A stretch of 64,000 nucleotides of DNA. Source: Lasioglossum baleicum (lineage: Eukaryota > Arthropoda > Insecta > Hymenoptera > Halictidae). This document shows positions 40,004 to 52,600 of this stretch, in pieces. The position numbers and the translations under genes were made by a program. Position 1 is the stretch's first letter, and the number at the start of each line of letters is the position of its first letter. Location of the stretch: assembly GCF_051020765.1 (NCBI RefSeq), contig NW_027469578.1, positions 33,356 to 97,355 of the forward strand, given 5' to 3'. The notes under the pieces were generated by a model, which made no database searches, was not told where the DNA came from, and saw only the letters and a list, made by a program, of their open reading frames with translations.

Positions 40004-41200
40004 GTAGCCTGCGGGATGCATCCTCTCGCACGTGTTTTTACTCGACTAGCCTGCGGGATGCATCCACTCGCACGTGTTTTTGCTCGACTAGCCTGCGGGA
40101 TGCATCCTCTCGCACGTGTTTTTACTCGACTAGCCTGCGGGATGCATCCTCCCGCACGTGTTTTTACTCGACTAGCCTGCGGGATACATCCTCTCGCACG
40201 TGTTTTTGCTCGACTAGCCTGCGGGATGCATCCTCTCGCACGTGTTTTTGCTCGACTAGCCTGCGGGATGCATCCTCTCGCACGTGTTTTTACTCGACTA
40301 GCCTGCAGGATGCATCCTCTCGCACGTGTTTTTACTCGACTAGCCTGCGGGATGCATCCTCTCGCACGTGTTTTTGCTCGACTAGCCATGCGCATCCCAA
40401 AAAACCTGCGCATGCGCATCCCAAAAAACCTGCGCATGCGCATCCCAGAAAACCTCGCACGTGTTTTTACTCGACTAGCCTGCGGGATGCATCCTCTCGC
40501 ACGTGTTTTTACTCGACTAGCCTGCGGGATGCATCCTCTCGGACGTGTTTTTACTCGACTAGCCTGCGGGATGTATCCTCTCGCACGTGTTTTTGCTCGA
40601 CTAGCCTGCGGGATGCATCCTCTCGCACGTGTTTTTGCTCGACTAGGCATGCGCATCCCAAAAAACCTGCGCATGCGCATCCCACAAAACCTCGCACGTG
40701 TTTTTACTCGACTAGCCTGCGGGATGCATCCTCTCGCACGTGTTTTTGCTCGACTAGCCTGCGGGATGCATCCTCTCGCACGTGTTTTTACTCGACTACG
40801 CTGCGGGATGCATCCTCTCGCACGTGTTTTTGCTCGACTAGCCATGCGCATCCCAAAAAACCTGCGCATACGCATCCCACAAAACCTGCGCATGCGCATG
40901 CCACAAAACCTCGCACGTGTTTTTGCTCGACTAGCCATGCGCATCCCAAAAAACCTGCGCATGCGCATCCCAAAAAACCTGCGCATGCGCATCCCACAAA
41001 ACCTGCGCATGCGCATCCCACAAAACCTCGCACGTGTTTTTACTCGACTAGCCTGCGGGATGCATCCTCTCGCACGTGTTTTTGCTCGACTAGCCTGCGG
41101 GACGCATCCTCTCGCACGTGTTTTTACTCGACTAGCCATGCGCATCCCAAAAAACCTGCGCATGCGCATCCCACAAAACCTCGCACGTGTTTTTACTCGA
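40004..41200 (+). repeat. 1,197-bp nested repeat
   Basis: This is a direct repeat of 38,807-40,003. It starts and ends at the same diagnostic base, CTCGAGTAG against CTCGACTAG, at 38,807, 40,004 and 41,201. The equivalent in the second macro copy is 51,381-52,577, with its source at 50,184-51,380. The order of events is clear: 2,163-bp duplication, then 1,197-bp, then 11.6-kb. Confidence 0.85.
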
Positions 41201-43770
41201 CTAGCCTGCGGGATGCATCCTCTCGCACGTGTTTTTGCTCGACTAGCCTGCGGGATGCATCCTCTCGCACGTGTTTTTGCTCGACTAGCCATGCGCATCC
41301 CAAAAAACCTGCGCATGCGCATCCCACAAAACCTGCGCATGCGCATCCCACAAAACCTCGCACGTGTTTTTACTCGACTAGCCTGCGGGATGCATCCTCT
41401 CGCACGTGTTTTTACTCGACTAGCCTGCGGGATGCATCCTCTCGCACGTGTTTTTACTCGACTAGCCTGCGGGATGCATCCTCTCGCACGTGTTTTTTCT
41501 CGACTAGCCATGCGCATCCCAAAAAACCTGCGCATGCGCATCCCACAAAACCTGCGCATGCGCATCCCACAAAACCTCGCACGTGTTTTTACTCGACTAG
41601 CCTGCGGGATGCATCCTCTCGCACGTGTTTTTGCTCGACTAGCCTGCGGGATGCATCCTCTCGCACGTGTTTTTGCTCGACTAGCCTGCGGGATGCATCC
41701 TCTCGCACGTGTTTGTGCTCGACTAGCCTGCGGGATGCATCCTCTCGCACGTGTTTTTACTCGACTAGCCTGCGGGATGCATCCTCTCGCACGTGTTTTT
41801 GCTCGACTAGCCAGCAGGATGCATCCTCTCGCACGTGTTTTTACTCGACTAGCCTGCGGGATGCATCCTCTCGCACGTGTTTTTGCTCGACTAGCCATGC
41901 GCATCCCAAAAAACCTGCGCATGCGCATCCCAAAAAACCTGCGCATGCGCATCCCACAAAACCTCGCACGTGTTTTTACTCGACTAGCCTGCGGGATGCA
42001 TCCTCTCGCACGTGTTTTTGCTCGACTAGCCTGCGGGATGCATCCTCTCGCACGTGTTTTTACTCGACTACCCTGCGGGATGCATCCTCTCGCACGTGTT
42101 TTTGCTCGACTAGCCATGCGCATCCCAAAAAACCTGCGCATGCGCATCCCACAAAACCTGCGCATGCGCATGCCACAAAACCTCGCACGTGTTTTTGCTC
42201 GACTAGCCATGCGCATCCCAAAAAACCTGCGCATGCGCATCCCACAAAACCTCGCACGTGTTTTTACTCAGCTAGCCTGCGGGATGCATCCTCTCGCACG
42301 TGTTTTTGCTCGACTAGCCTGCGGGATGCATCCTCTCGCACGTGTTTTTGCTCGACTACCCATGCGCATCCCAAAAATCCTGCGCATGCGCATCCCACAA
42401 AACCTGCGCATGCGCATCCCACGAAACCTCGCACGTGTTTTTACTCGACTAGCCTGCGGGATGCATCCTCTCGCACGTGTTTTTGCTCGACTAGCCTGCG
42501 GGATGCATCCTCTCGCACGTGTTTTTGCTCGACTAGCCTGCGGGATGCATCCTCTCGCACGTGTTTGTGCTCGACTAGCCTGCGGGATGCATCCTCTCGC
42601 ACGTGTTTTTACTCGACTAGCCTGCGGGATGCATCCTCTCGCACGTGTTTTTGCTCGACTAGCCTGCGGGATGCATCCTCTCGCACGTGTTTTTGCTCGA
42701 CTAGCCTGCGGGATGCATCCTCTCGCACGTGTTTTTGCTCGACTAGCCTGCGGGATGCATCCTCTCGCACGTGTTTTTGCTCGACTAGCCATGCGCATCC
42801 CAAAAAACCTGCGCATGCGCATCCCACAAAACCCCGCACGTGTTTTTACTCGACTAGCCATGCGCATCCCAAAAAACCTGCGCATGCGCATCCCACAAAA
42901 CCTGCGCATACGCATCCCACAAAACCTCGCACGTGTTTTTACTCGACTAGCCTGCGGGATGCATCCTCTCGCACGTGTTTTTGCTCGACTAGCCTGCGGG
43001 ATGCATCCTCTCGCACGTGTTTTTACTCGACTACCCTGCGGGATGCATCCTCTCGCACGTGTTTTTGCTCGACTAGCCATGCGCGTCACAAAAAACCTGC
43101 GCATGCGCATCCCACAAAACCTGCGCATGCGCATGCCACACAACCTCGCACGTGTTTTTGCTCGACTAGCCATGCGCATCCCAAAAAACCTGCGCATGCG
43201 CATCCCACAAAACCTGCGCATACGCATCCCACAAAACCTCGCACGTGTTTTTACTCGACTAGCCTGCGGGATGCAGCCTCTCGCACGTGTTTTTACTCGA
43301 CTAGCCTGCGGGATGCATCCTCTCGCACGTGTTTTTACTCGACTAGCCTGCGGGATGCATCCTCTCGCACGTGTTTTTGCTCGACTAGCCTGCGGGATGC
43401 ATCCTCTCGCACGTGTTTTTGCTCGACTAGCCTGCGGGATGCATCCTCTCGCACGTGTTTTTGCTCGACTAGCCTGCGGGATGCATCATCTAGCACGTGT
43501 TTTTACTCGACTAGCCTGCGGGATGCATCCTCTCGCACGTGTGTTTACTCGACTAGCCTGCGGGGTGCATCATCTCGCACGTGTTTTTGCTCGACTAGCC
43601 TGCGGGATGCATCCTCTCGCACGTGTTTTTGATCGACTAGCCTGCGGGATGCATCCTCTCGCACGTGTTTTTGCTCGACTAGCCTGCGGGATGCATCCTC
43701 TCGCACGTGTTTTTACTCGACTAGCCATGCGCATCCCAAAAAACCTGTGCATGCGCATCCCACAAAACCT

Positions 43771-43782
43771 GCGCATGTTTTT
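43771..43782 (+). other. Mixed-to-A-only domain joint, copy 1
   Basis: The last B unit reads ...CCTGCGCATGTTTTTACTC, so the start of the core (CGCACGTG) is replaced by GCGCATG and no E-box is formed. Two A monomers with GGGAAGCATCC follow. The joint is one base shorter than a normal B-to-core joint, and it ends the 5,463-codon open frame at 43,792. The same joint is found at 55,148 and 62,041. Confidence 0.9.
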
Positions 43783-46690
43783 ACTCAACTAGCCTGCGGG
43801 AAGCATCCTCTCGCACGTGTTTTTACTCGACTAGCCTGCGGGAAGCATCCTCTCGCACGTGTTTTTACTCGACTAGCCTGCGGGATGCATCCTCTCGCAC
43901 GTGTTTTTACTCGACTAGCATGCGGGATGCATCCTTTCGCACGTCTTTTTACTCGACTAGCCTGCGGGATGCATCCTCGCGCACGTGTTTTTACTCGACT
44001 AGCCTGCGGGATGCATCCTCTCGCACGTGGTTTTTGCTCGAGTAGCCTGTGGGATGCATCCTCTCGCACGTGTTTTTACTCGACTAGCCTGCGGGATGCA
44101 TTCTCTCGCACGTGTTTTTACTCGACTAGCATGCGGGATGCATCCTCTCGTACGTGTTTTTACTCGACTAGCCTGCGGATGCATCCTCTCGCACGTGTTT
44201 TTACTCGACTAGCCTGCGGGATGCATCCTCTCGCACGTGTTTTTACTCGACTAGCCTGCGGGATGCATCCTCTCGCACGTGTTTTTACTCGACTAGCCTG
44301 CGGGATGCATCCTCTCGCACGAGTTTTTACTCGACTAGCCTGCGGGATGCATCCTCTCGCAGGTGTTTTTACTCGGCTAGCCTGCGGGATGCATCCTCTC
44401 GCACGTGTTTTTACTCGACCAGCATGCGGGATGCATCCTCTCGCACGTCTTTTTACTCGACTAGCCTGCGGGATGCATCCTCGCGCACGTGTTTTTACTC
44501 GACTAGCCTGCGGGATGCATCCTCTCGCACGTGTTTTTGCTCGAGTAGCCTGCGGGATGCATCCTCTCGCACGTGTTTTTACTCGACTAGCCTGCGGGAT
44601 GCATTCTCTCGCACGTGTTTTTACTCGACTAGCATGCGGGATGCATCCTCTCGCACGTGTTTTTACTCGACTAGCCTGCGGGATGCATCCTCTCGCACGT
44701 GTTTTTACTCGACTAGCCTGCGGGATGCATCCTCTCGCACGTGTTTTTACTCGACTAGCCTGCGGGATGCATCCTCTCGCACGTGTTTTTACTCGACTAG
44801 CCTGCGGGATGCATCCTCTCGCAGGTGTTTTTACTCGGCTAGCCTGCGGGATGCATCCTCTCGCACGTGTTCTTACTCGACTAGCCTGCGGGGTGCATCC
44901 TCTCGCACGTGTTTTTAATCGACTAGCATGCGGGATGCATCCTGTCGCACGTGTTTTTACTCGACTAGCCTGCGGGATGCATCCTCTCGCACGTGTTTTT
45001 ACTCGACTAGCCTGCGGGATGCATCCTCTCGCACGTGTTTTTACTCGACTAGCCTGCGGGAAGCATCCTCTCGCACGTGTTTTTACTCGACTAGCCTGCG
45101 GGAAGCATCCTCTCGCACGTGTTTTTACTCGACTAGCCTGCGGGATGCATTCTCTCGCACGTGTTTTTACTCGACTAGCCTGCGGGATGCATTCTCTCGC
45201 ACGTGTTTTTACTCGACTAGACTGCGGGATGCATCCTGTCGCACGTGTTTTTACTCGACTAGCCTGCGGGATGCATCCTCTCGCACGTGTTTTTACTCGA
45301 CTAGCCTGCGGGATGCATCCTCTCGCACGTGTTTTTACTCGACTAGCCTAAGGGATGCATCCTCTCGCAGGTGTTTTTACTCGGCTAGCCTGCGGGATGC
45401 ATCCTCTCGCACGTGTTTTTACTCGACTAGCCTGCGGGGTGCATCCTCTCGCACGTGTTTTTAATCGACTAGCCTGCGGGATGCATCCTGTCGCACGTGT
45501 TTTTACTCGACTAGCCTGCGGGATGCATCCTCTCGCACGTGTTCTTACTCGACTAGCCTGCGGGATGCATCCTCTCGCACGTGTTTTTACTCGATTAGCC
45601 TGCGGGAAGCATCCTCTCGCACGTGTTTTTACTCGACTAGCCTGCGTGATGCATTCTCTCGCACGTGTTTTTACTCGACTAGCCTGCGGGAAGCATCCTC
45701 TCGCACGTGTTTTTACTCGACTAGCCTGCGGGATGCATTCTCTCGCACGGGTTCTTACTCGACTAGCCTGCGGGATGCATCCTCTCGCACGTGTTTTTAC
45801 TCGATTAGCCTGCGGGAAGCATCCTCTCGCACGTGTTTTTACTCGACTAGACTGCGGGATGCATCCTGTCGCACGTGTTTTTACTCGACTAGCCTGCGGG
45901 ATGCATCCTCTCGCACGTGTTTTTACTCGACTAGCCTGCGGGATGCATCCTCTCGCAGGTGTTTTTACTCGGCTAGCCTGCGGGATGCATCCTCTCGCAC
46001 GTGTTCTTACTCGACTAGCCTGCGGGGTGCATCCTCTCGCACGTGTTTTTAATCGACTAGCCTGCGGGATGCATCCTGTCGCACGTGTTTTACTCGACTA
46101 GCCTGCGGGATGCATCCTCTCGCACGTGTTTTTACTCGACTAGCCTGCGGGATGCATCCTCTCGCACGTGTTTTTACTCGACTAGCCTGCGGGAAGCATC
46201 CTCTCGCACGTGTTTTTACTCAACTAGCCTGCGGGAAGCATCCTCTCGCACGTGTTTTTACTCGACTAGCCTGCGGGATGCATTCTCTCGCACGTGTTTT
46301 TACTCGACTAGCCTGCGGGATGCATTCTCTCGCACGTGTTTTTACTCGACTAGACTGCGGGATGCATCCTGTCGCACGTGTTTTTACTCGACTAGCCTGC
46401 GGGATGCATCCTCTCGCACGTGTTTTTACTCGACTAGCCTGCGGGATGCATCCTCTCGCACGTGTTTTTACTCGACTAGCCTGCGGGATGCATCCTCTCG
46501 CAGGTGTTTTTACTCGGCTAGCCTGCGGGATGCATCCTCTCGCACGTGTTTTTACTCGACTAGCCTGCGGGGTGCATCCTCTCGCACGTGTTTTTACTCG
46601 ACTAGCCTGCGGGATGCATCCTCTCGCACGTGTTTTTACTCGACTAGCCTGCGGGATGCATCCTCTCGCACGTGTTTTTGCTCGACTAGC
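43778..46690 (+). repeat. A-only satellite array, domain II
   Basis: About 69 head-to-tail 42-bp monomers with no B unit. Nearly all carry the ACTCG core; GCTCG cores are rare here except at the right end. Monomer variants are more diverse than in the mixed domain: GGGAAGC, GCATTCTC, CCTGTCGC, TTAATCG, CGGGGTGC and CAGGTG. The CAGGTG variant, linked to CTCGGCTAG, recurs at 44,362, 44,824, 45,370, 45,958 and 46,503, that is after 11, 13, 14 and 13 monomers (the last less one base), so there is a local higher-order repeat of about 13 monomers. Confidence 0.95.
44230..44271 (+). repeat. Representative 42-bp A monomer
   Basis: This copy carries the commonest base at each position. In order it has CTCGCACGTG (with the E-box CACGTG), a T5 tract, ACTCGACTAG, CCTGCGG and the palindrome GGATGCATCC. 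The most frequent polymorphism is A or G directly after the T5 tract. By my count the unit is about 55% G+C with four CpG dinucleotides. Its length is 14 codons. Two forward frames and one reverse frame have no stop; the third forward frame is closed by TAG in CGACTAG, and a second reverse frame is open only where the base after T5 is G. Confidence 0.97.
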
Positions 46691-49600
46691 CATGCGCATC
46701 CCAAAAAACCTGCGCATGCGCATCCCACAAAACCTGCGCATGCGCATCCCACAAAACCTCGCACGTGTTTTTACTCGACTAGCCTGCGGGATGCATCCTC
46801 TCGCACGTGTTTTTGCTCGACTAGCCTGCGGGATGCATCCTCTCGCACGTGTTTTTGCTCGACTAGCCTGCGGGATGCATCCTCTCGCACGTGTTTGTGC
46901 TCGACTAGCCTGCGGGATGCATCCTCTCGCACGTGTTTTTACTCGACTAGCCTGCGGGATGCATCCTCTCGCACGTGTTTTTGCTCGACTAGCCTGCGGG
47001 ATGCATCCTCTCGCACGTGTTTTTGCTCGACTAGCCTGCGGGATGCATCCTCTCGCACGTGTTTTTACTCGACTAGCCTGCAGGATGCATCCTCTCGCAC
47101 GTGTTTTTACTCGACTAGCCTGCGGGATGCTTCCTCTCGCACGTGTTTTTGCTCGACTAGCCATGCGCATCCCAAAAAACCTGCGCATGCGCATCCCAAA
47201 AAACCTGCGCATGCGCATCCCACAAAACCTCGCACGTGTTTTTACTCGACTAGCCTGCGGGATGCATCCTCTCGCACGTGTTTTTGCTCGACTAGCCTGC
47301 GGGATGCATCCTCTCGCACGTGTTTTTACTCGACTACCCTGCGGGATGCATCCTCTCGCACGTGTTTTTGCTCGACTAGCCATGCGCATCCCAAAAAACC
47401 TGCGCATGCGCATCCCACAAAACCTGCGCATGCGCATGCCACAAAACCTCGCACGTGTTTTTGCTCGACTAGCCATGCGCATCCCAAAAAACCTGCGCAT
47501 GCGCATCCCACAAAACCTGCGCATGCGCATCCCACAAAACCTCGCACGTGTTTTTACTCGGCTAGCCTGCGGGATGCATCCTCTCGCACGTGTTTTTGCT
47601 CGACTAGCCTGCGGGATGCATCCTCTCGCACGTGTTTTTGCTCGACTAGCCTGCGGGATGCATCCTCTCGCACGTGTTTTTACTCGACTAGCCTGCAGGA
47701 TGCATTCTCTCGCACGTGTTTTTACTCGACTAGCCATGCGCATCCCAAAAAACCTGCGCATGCGCATGCCACAAAACCTCGCACGTGTTTTTGCTCGACT
47801 AGCCATGCGCATCCCAAAAAACCTGCGCATGCGCATCCCACAAAACCTCGCACGTGTTTTTACTCGACTAGCCTGCGGGATGCATCCTCTCGCACGTGTT
47901 TTTGCTCGACTAGCTTGCGGGATGCATCCTCTCGCACGTGTTTTTGCTCGACTACCCATGCGCATTCCAAAAATCCTGCGCATGCGCATCCCACAAAACC
48001 TCGCACGTGTTTTTACTCGAGTAGCCTGCGGGATGCATCCTCTCGCACGTGTTTTTACTCGACTAGCCTGCGGGATGCATCCACTCGCACGTGTTTTTGC
48101 TCGACTAGCCTGCGGGATGCATCCTCTCGCACGTGTTTTTACTCGACTAGCCTGCGGGATGCATCCTCCCGCACGTGTTTTTACTCGACTAGCCTGCGGG
48201 ATACATCCTCTCGCACGTGTTTTTGCTCGACTAGCCTGCGGGATGCATCCTCTCGCACGTGTTTTTGCTCGACTTGCCTGCGGGATGCATCCTCTCGCAC
48301 GTGTTTTTACTCGACTAGCCTGCAGGATGCATCCTCTCGCACGTGTTTTTACTCGACTAGCCTGCGGGATGCATCCTCTCGCACGTGTTTTTGCTCGACT
48401 AGCCATGCGCATCCCAAAAAACCTGCGCATGCGCATCCCAAAAAACCTGCGCATGCGCATCCCAGAAAACCTCGCACGTGTTTTTACTCGACTAGCCTGC
48501 GGGATGCATCCTCTCGCACGTGTTTTTACTCGACTAGCCTGCGGGATGCATCCTCTCGGACGTGTTTTTACTCGACTAGCCTGCGGGATGTATCCTCTCG
48601 CACGTGTTTTTGCTCGACTAGCCTGCGGGATGCATCCTCTCGCACGTGTTTTTGCTCGACTAGGCATGCGCATCCCAAAAAACCTGCGCATGCGCATCCC
48701 ACAAAACCTCGCACGTGTTTTTACTCGACTAGCCTGCGGGATGCATCCTCTCGCACGTGTTTTTGCTCGACTAGCCTGCGGGATGCATCCTCTCGCACGT
48801 GTTTTTACTCGACTACGCTGCGGGATGCATCCTCTCGCACGTGTTTTTGCTCGACTAGCCATGCGCATCCCAAAAAACCTGCGCATACGCATCCCACAAA
48901 ACCTGCGCATGCGCATGCCACAAAACCTCGCACGTGTTTTTGCTCGACTAGCCATGCGCATCCCAAAAAACCTGCGCATGCGCATCCCAAAAAACCTGCG
49001 CATGCGCATCCCACAAAACCTGCGCATGCGCATCCCACAAAACCTCGCACGTGTTTTTACTCGACTAGCCTGCGGGATGCATCCTCTCGCACGTGTTTTT
49101 GCTCGACTAGCCTGCGGGACGCATCCTCTCGCACGTGTTTTTACTCGACTAGCCATGCGCATCCCAAAAAACCTGCGCATGCGCATCCCACAAAACCTCG
49201 CACGTGTTTTTACTCGACTAGCCTGCGGGATGCATCCTCTCGCACGTGTTTTTGCTCGACTAGCCTGCGGGATGCATCCTCTCGCACGTGTTTTTGCTCG
49301 ACTAGCCATGCGCATCCCAAAAAACCTGCGCATGCGCATCCCACAAAACCTGCGCATGCGCATGCCACAAAACCTCGCACGTGTTTTTGCTCGACTAGCC
49401 ATGCGCATCCCAAAAAACCTGCGCATGCGCATCCCACAAAACCTGCGCATGCGCATCCCACAAAACCTCGCACGTGTTTTTACTCGGCTAGCCTGCGGGA
49501 TGCATCCTCTCGCACGTGTTTTTGCTCGACTAGCCTGCGGGATGCATCCTCTCGCACGTGTTTTTGCTCGACTAGCCTGCGGGATGCATCCTCTCGCACG

Positions 49601-52600
49601 TGTTTTTACTCGACTAGCCTGCAGGATGCATTCTCTCGCACGTGTTTTTACTCGACTAGCCTGCGGGATGCATCCTCTCGCACGTGTTTTTGCTCGACTA
49701 GCCATGCGCATCCCAAAAAACCTGCGCATGCGCATCCCACAAAACCCCGCACGTGTTTTTACTCGACTAGCCTGCGGGATGCATCCTCTCGCACGTGTTT
49801 TTGCTCGACTAGCCTGCGGGATGCATCCTCTCGCACGTGTTTTTACTCGACTACCCTGCGGGATGCATCCTCTCGCACGTGTTTTTGCTCGACTAGCCAT
49901 GCGCATCCCAAAAAACCTGCGCATGCGCATGCCACAAAACCTCGCACGTGTTTTTGCTCGACTAGCCATGCGCATCCCAAAAAACCTGCGCATGCGCATC
50001 CCACAAAACCTCGCACGTGTTTTTACTCGACTAGCCTGCGGGATGCATCCTCTCGCACGTGTTTTTGCTCGACTAGCTTGCGGGATGCATCCTCTCGCAC
50101 GTGTTTTTGCTCGACTACCCATGCGCATTCCAAAAATCCTGCGCATGCGCATCCCACAAAACCTCGCACGTGTTTTTACTCGAGTAGCCTGCGGGATGCA
50201 TCCTCTCGCACGTGTTTTTACTCGACTAGCCTGCGGGATGCATCCACTCGCACGTGTTTTTGCTCGACTAGCCTGCGGGATGCATCCTCTCGCACGTGTT
50301 TTTACTCGACTAGCCTGCGGGATGCATCCTCCCGCACGTGTTTTTACTCGACTAGCCTGCGGGATACATCCTCTCGCACGTGTTTTTGCTCGACTAGCCT
50401 GCGGGATGCATCCTCTCGCACGTGTTTTTGCTCGACTAGCCTGCGGGATGCATCCTCTCGCACGTGTTTTTACTCGACTAGCCTGCAGGATGCATCCTCT
50501 CGCACGTGTTTTTACTCGACTAGCCTGCGGGATGCATCCTCTCGCACGTGTTTTTGCTCGACTAGCCATGCGCATCCCAAAAAACCTGCGCATGCGCATC
50601 CCAAAAAACCTGCGCATGAGCATCCCAGAAAACCTCGCACGTGTTTTTACTCGACTAGCCTGCGGGATGCATCCTCTCGCACGTGTTTTTACTCGACTAG
50701 CCTGCGGGATGCATCCTCTCGGACGTGTTTTTACTCGACTAGCCTGCGGGATGTATCCTCTCGCACGTGTTTTTGCTCGACTAGCCTGCGGGATGCATCC
50801 TCTCGCACGTGTTTTTGCTCGACTAGGCATGCGCATCCCAAAAAACCTGCGCATGCGCATCCCACAAAACCTCGCACGTGTTTTTACTCGACTAGCCTGC
50901 GGGATGCATCCTCTCGCACGTGTTTTTGCTCGACTAGCCTGCGGGATGCATCCTCTCGCACGTGTTTTTACTCGACTACGCTGCGTGATGCATCCTCTCG
51001 CACGTGTTTTTGCTCGACTAGCCATGCGCATCCCAAAAAACCTGCGCATACGCATCCCACAAAACCTGCGCATGCGCATGCCACAAAACCTCGCACGTGT
51101 TTTTGCTCGACTAGCCATGCGCATCCCAAAAAACCTGCGCATGCGCATCCCAAAAAACCTGCGCATGCGCATCCCACAAAACCTGCGCATGCGCATCCCA
51201 CAAAACCTCGCACGTGTTTTTACTCGACTAGCCTGCGGGATGCATCCTCTCGCACGTGTTTTTGCTCGACTAGCCTGCGGGACGCATCCTCTCGCACGTG
51301 TTTTTACTCGACTAGCCATGCGCATCCCAAAAAACCTGCGCATGCGCATCCCACAAAACCTCGCACGTGTTTTTACTCGAGTAGCCTGCGGGATGCATCC
51401 TCTCGCACGTGTTTTTACTCGACTAGCCTGCGGGATGCATCCACTCGCACGTGTTTTTGCTCGACTAGCCTGCGGGATGCATCCTCTCGCACGTGTTTTT
51501 ACTCGACTAGCCTGCGGGATGCATCCTCCCGCACGTGTTTTTACTCGACTAGCCTGCGGGATACATCCTCTCGCACGTGTTTTTGCTCGACTAGCCTGCG
51601 GGATGCATCCTCTCGCACGTGTTTTTGCTCGACTAGCCTGCGGGATGCATCCTCTCGCACGTGTTTTTACTCGACTAGCCTGCAGGATGCATCCTCTCGC
51701 ACGTGTTTTTACTCGACTAGCCTGCGGGATGCATCCTCTCGCACGTGTTTTTGCTCGACTAGCCATGCGCATCCCAAAAAACCTGCGCATGCGCATCCCA
51801 AAAAACCTGCGCATGCGCATCCCAGAAAACCTCGCACGTGTTTTTACTCGACTAGCCTGCGGGATGCATCCTCTCGCACGTGTTTTTACTCGACTAGCCT
51901 GCGGGATGCATCCTCTCGGACGTGTTTTTACTCGACTAGCCTGCGGGATGTATCCTCTCGCACGTGTTTTTGCTCGACTAGCCTGCGGGATGCATCCTCT
52001 CGCACGTGTTTTTGCTCGACTAGGCATGCGCATCCCAAAAAACCTGCGCATGCGCATCCCACAAAACCTCGCACGTGTTTTTACTCGACTAGCCTGCGGG
52101 ATGCATCCTCTCGCACGTGTTTTTGCTCGACTAGCCTGCGGGATGCATCCTCTCGCACGTGTTTTTACTCGACTACGCTGCGGGATGCATCCTCTCGCAC
52201 GTGTTTTTGCTCGACTAGCCATGCGCATCCCAAAAAACCTGCGCATACGCATCCCACAAAACCTGCGCATGCGCATGCCACAAAACCTCGCACGTGTTTT
52301 TGCTCGACTAGCCATGCGCATCCCAAAAAACCTGCGCATGCGCATCCCAAAAAACCTGCGCATGCGCATCCCACAAAACCTGCGCATGCGCATCCCACAA
52401 AACCTCGCACGTGTTTTTACTCGACTAGCCTGCGGGATGCATCCTCTCGCACGTGTTTTTGCTCGACTAGCCTGCGGGACGCATCCTCTCGCACGTGTTT
52501 TTACTCGACTAGCCATGCGCATCCCAAAAAACCTGCGCATGCGCATCCCACAAAACCTCGCACGTGTTTTTACTCGACTAGCCTGCGGGATGCATCCTCT

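Larger units (their letters stand above)
1..43777 (+). repeat. Mixed A/B satellite array, domain I
   Basis: This stretch is made wholly of 42-bp A monomers and clusters of 24-bp B monomers in one orientation, with no unique sequence between them. Runs of one to about a dozen A monomers alternate with clusters of one to five B units. The joining rule is constant: the A core ends in ACTAGC and then continues either with the A tail (CTGCGGG, GGATGCATCC) or with CATGCGCATCCC, the start of a B cluster; the last B unit runs directly into CTCGCACG of the next core. Diagnostic variants (CACGTATTTTT, GGGATACAT, CTTCGGGATTC, CCTCCCACAA) recur at kilobase spacing and mark higher-order repeats. The array already runs at base 1, so the left edge is not seen. 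The family is not recognised. No gene is supported anywhere in the domain. Confidence 0.97.
34960..46597 (+). repeat. 11.6-kb macro-repeat, copy 1 (11,638 bp)
   Basis: This is the left copy of the largest duplication seen. Copy 2 follows directly. Matching landmarks lie at a constant offset of 11,377 bp from about 36.4 kb to 46,597, for example the B-to-A domain joint (43,771 and 55,148), the CTCAGCTAG core (about 42,269 and 53,646) and the one-base-short core CGTGTTTTACTCG (about 46,086 and 57,463). To the left the offset is 11,614, then 11,638, because copy 2 has lost 237 bp (positions 36,121-36,357 here) and one 24-bp B unit (about 35.1 kb). The copy spans both a mixed domain and an A-only domain, so the domain boundary was duplicated with it. 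Two single-base length changes at about 44,029 and 44,175 are private to this copy. Confidence 0.9.

Noticed and set aside
41490..41502. Possible frame-shifting T insertion in a core with TGTTTTTTCTCG
   Set aside because: Comparison with normal GCTCG cores shows a G-to-T substitution without change of length, and the same change is found in macro copy 2 at about 52,869.
27401..43792. A 5,463-codon forward open frame, and many other open frames of 200-4,000 codons on both strands
   Set aside because: Unit lengths of 42, 24 and 45 bp are multiples of three and lack stops in several frames, so long frames arise automatically. Several frames and both strands are open over the same DNA, duplications such as 4,039 and 11,377 bp change the frame, the commonest variants change residues, and no promoter, start context, signal peptide or unique ends are seen.
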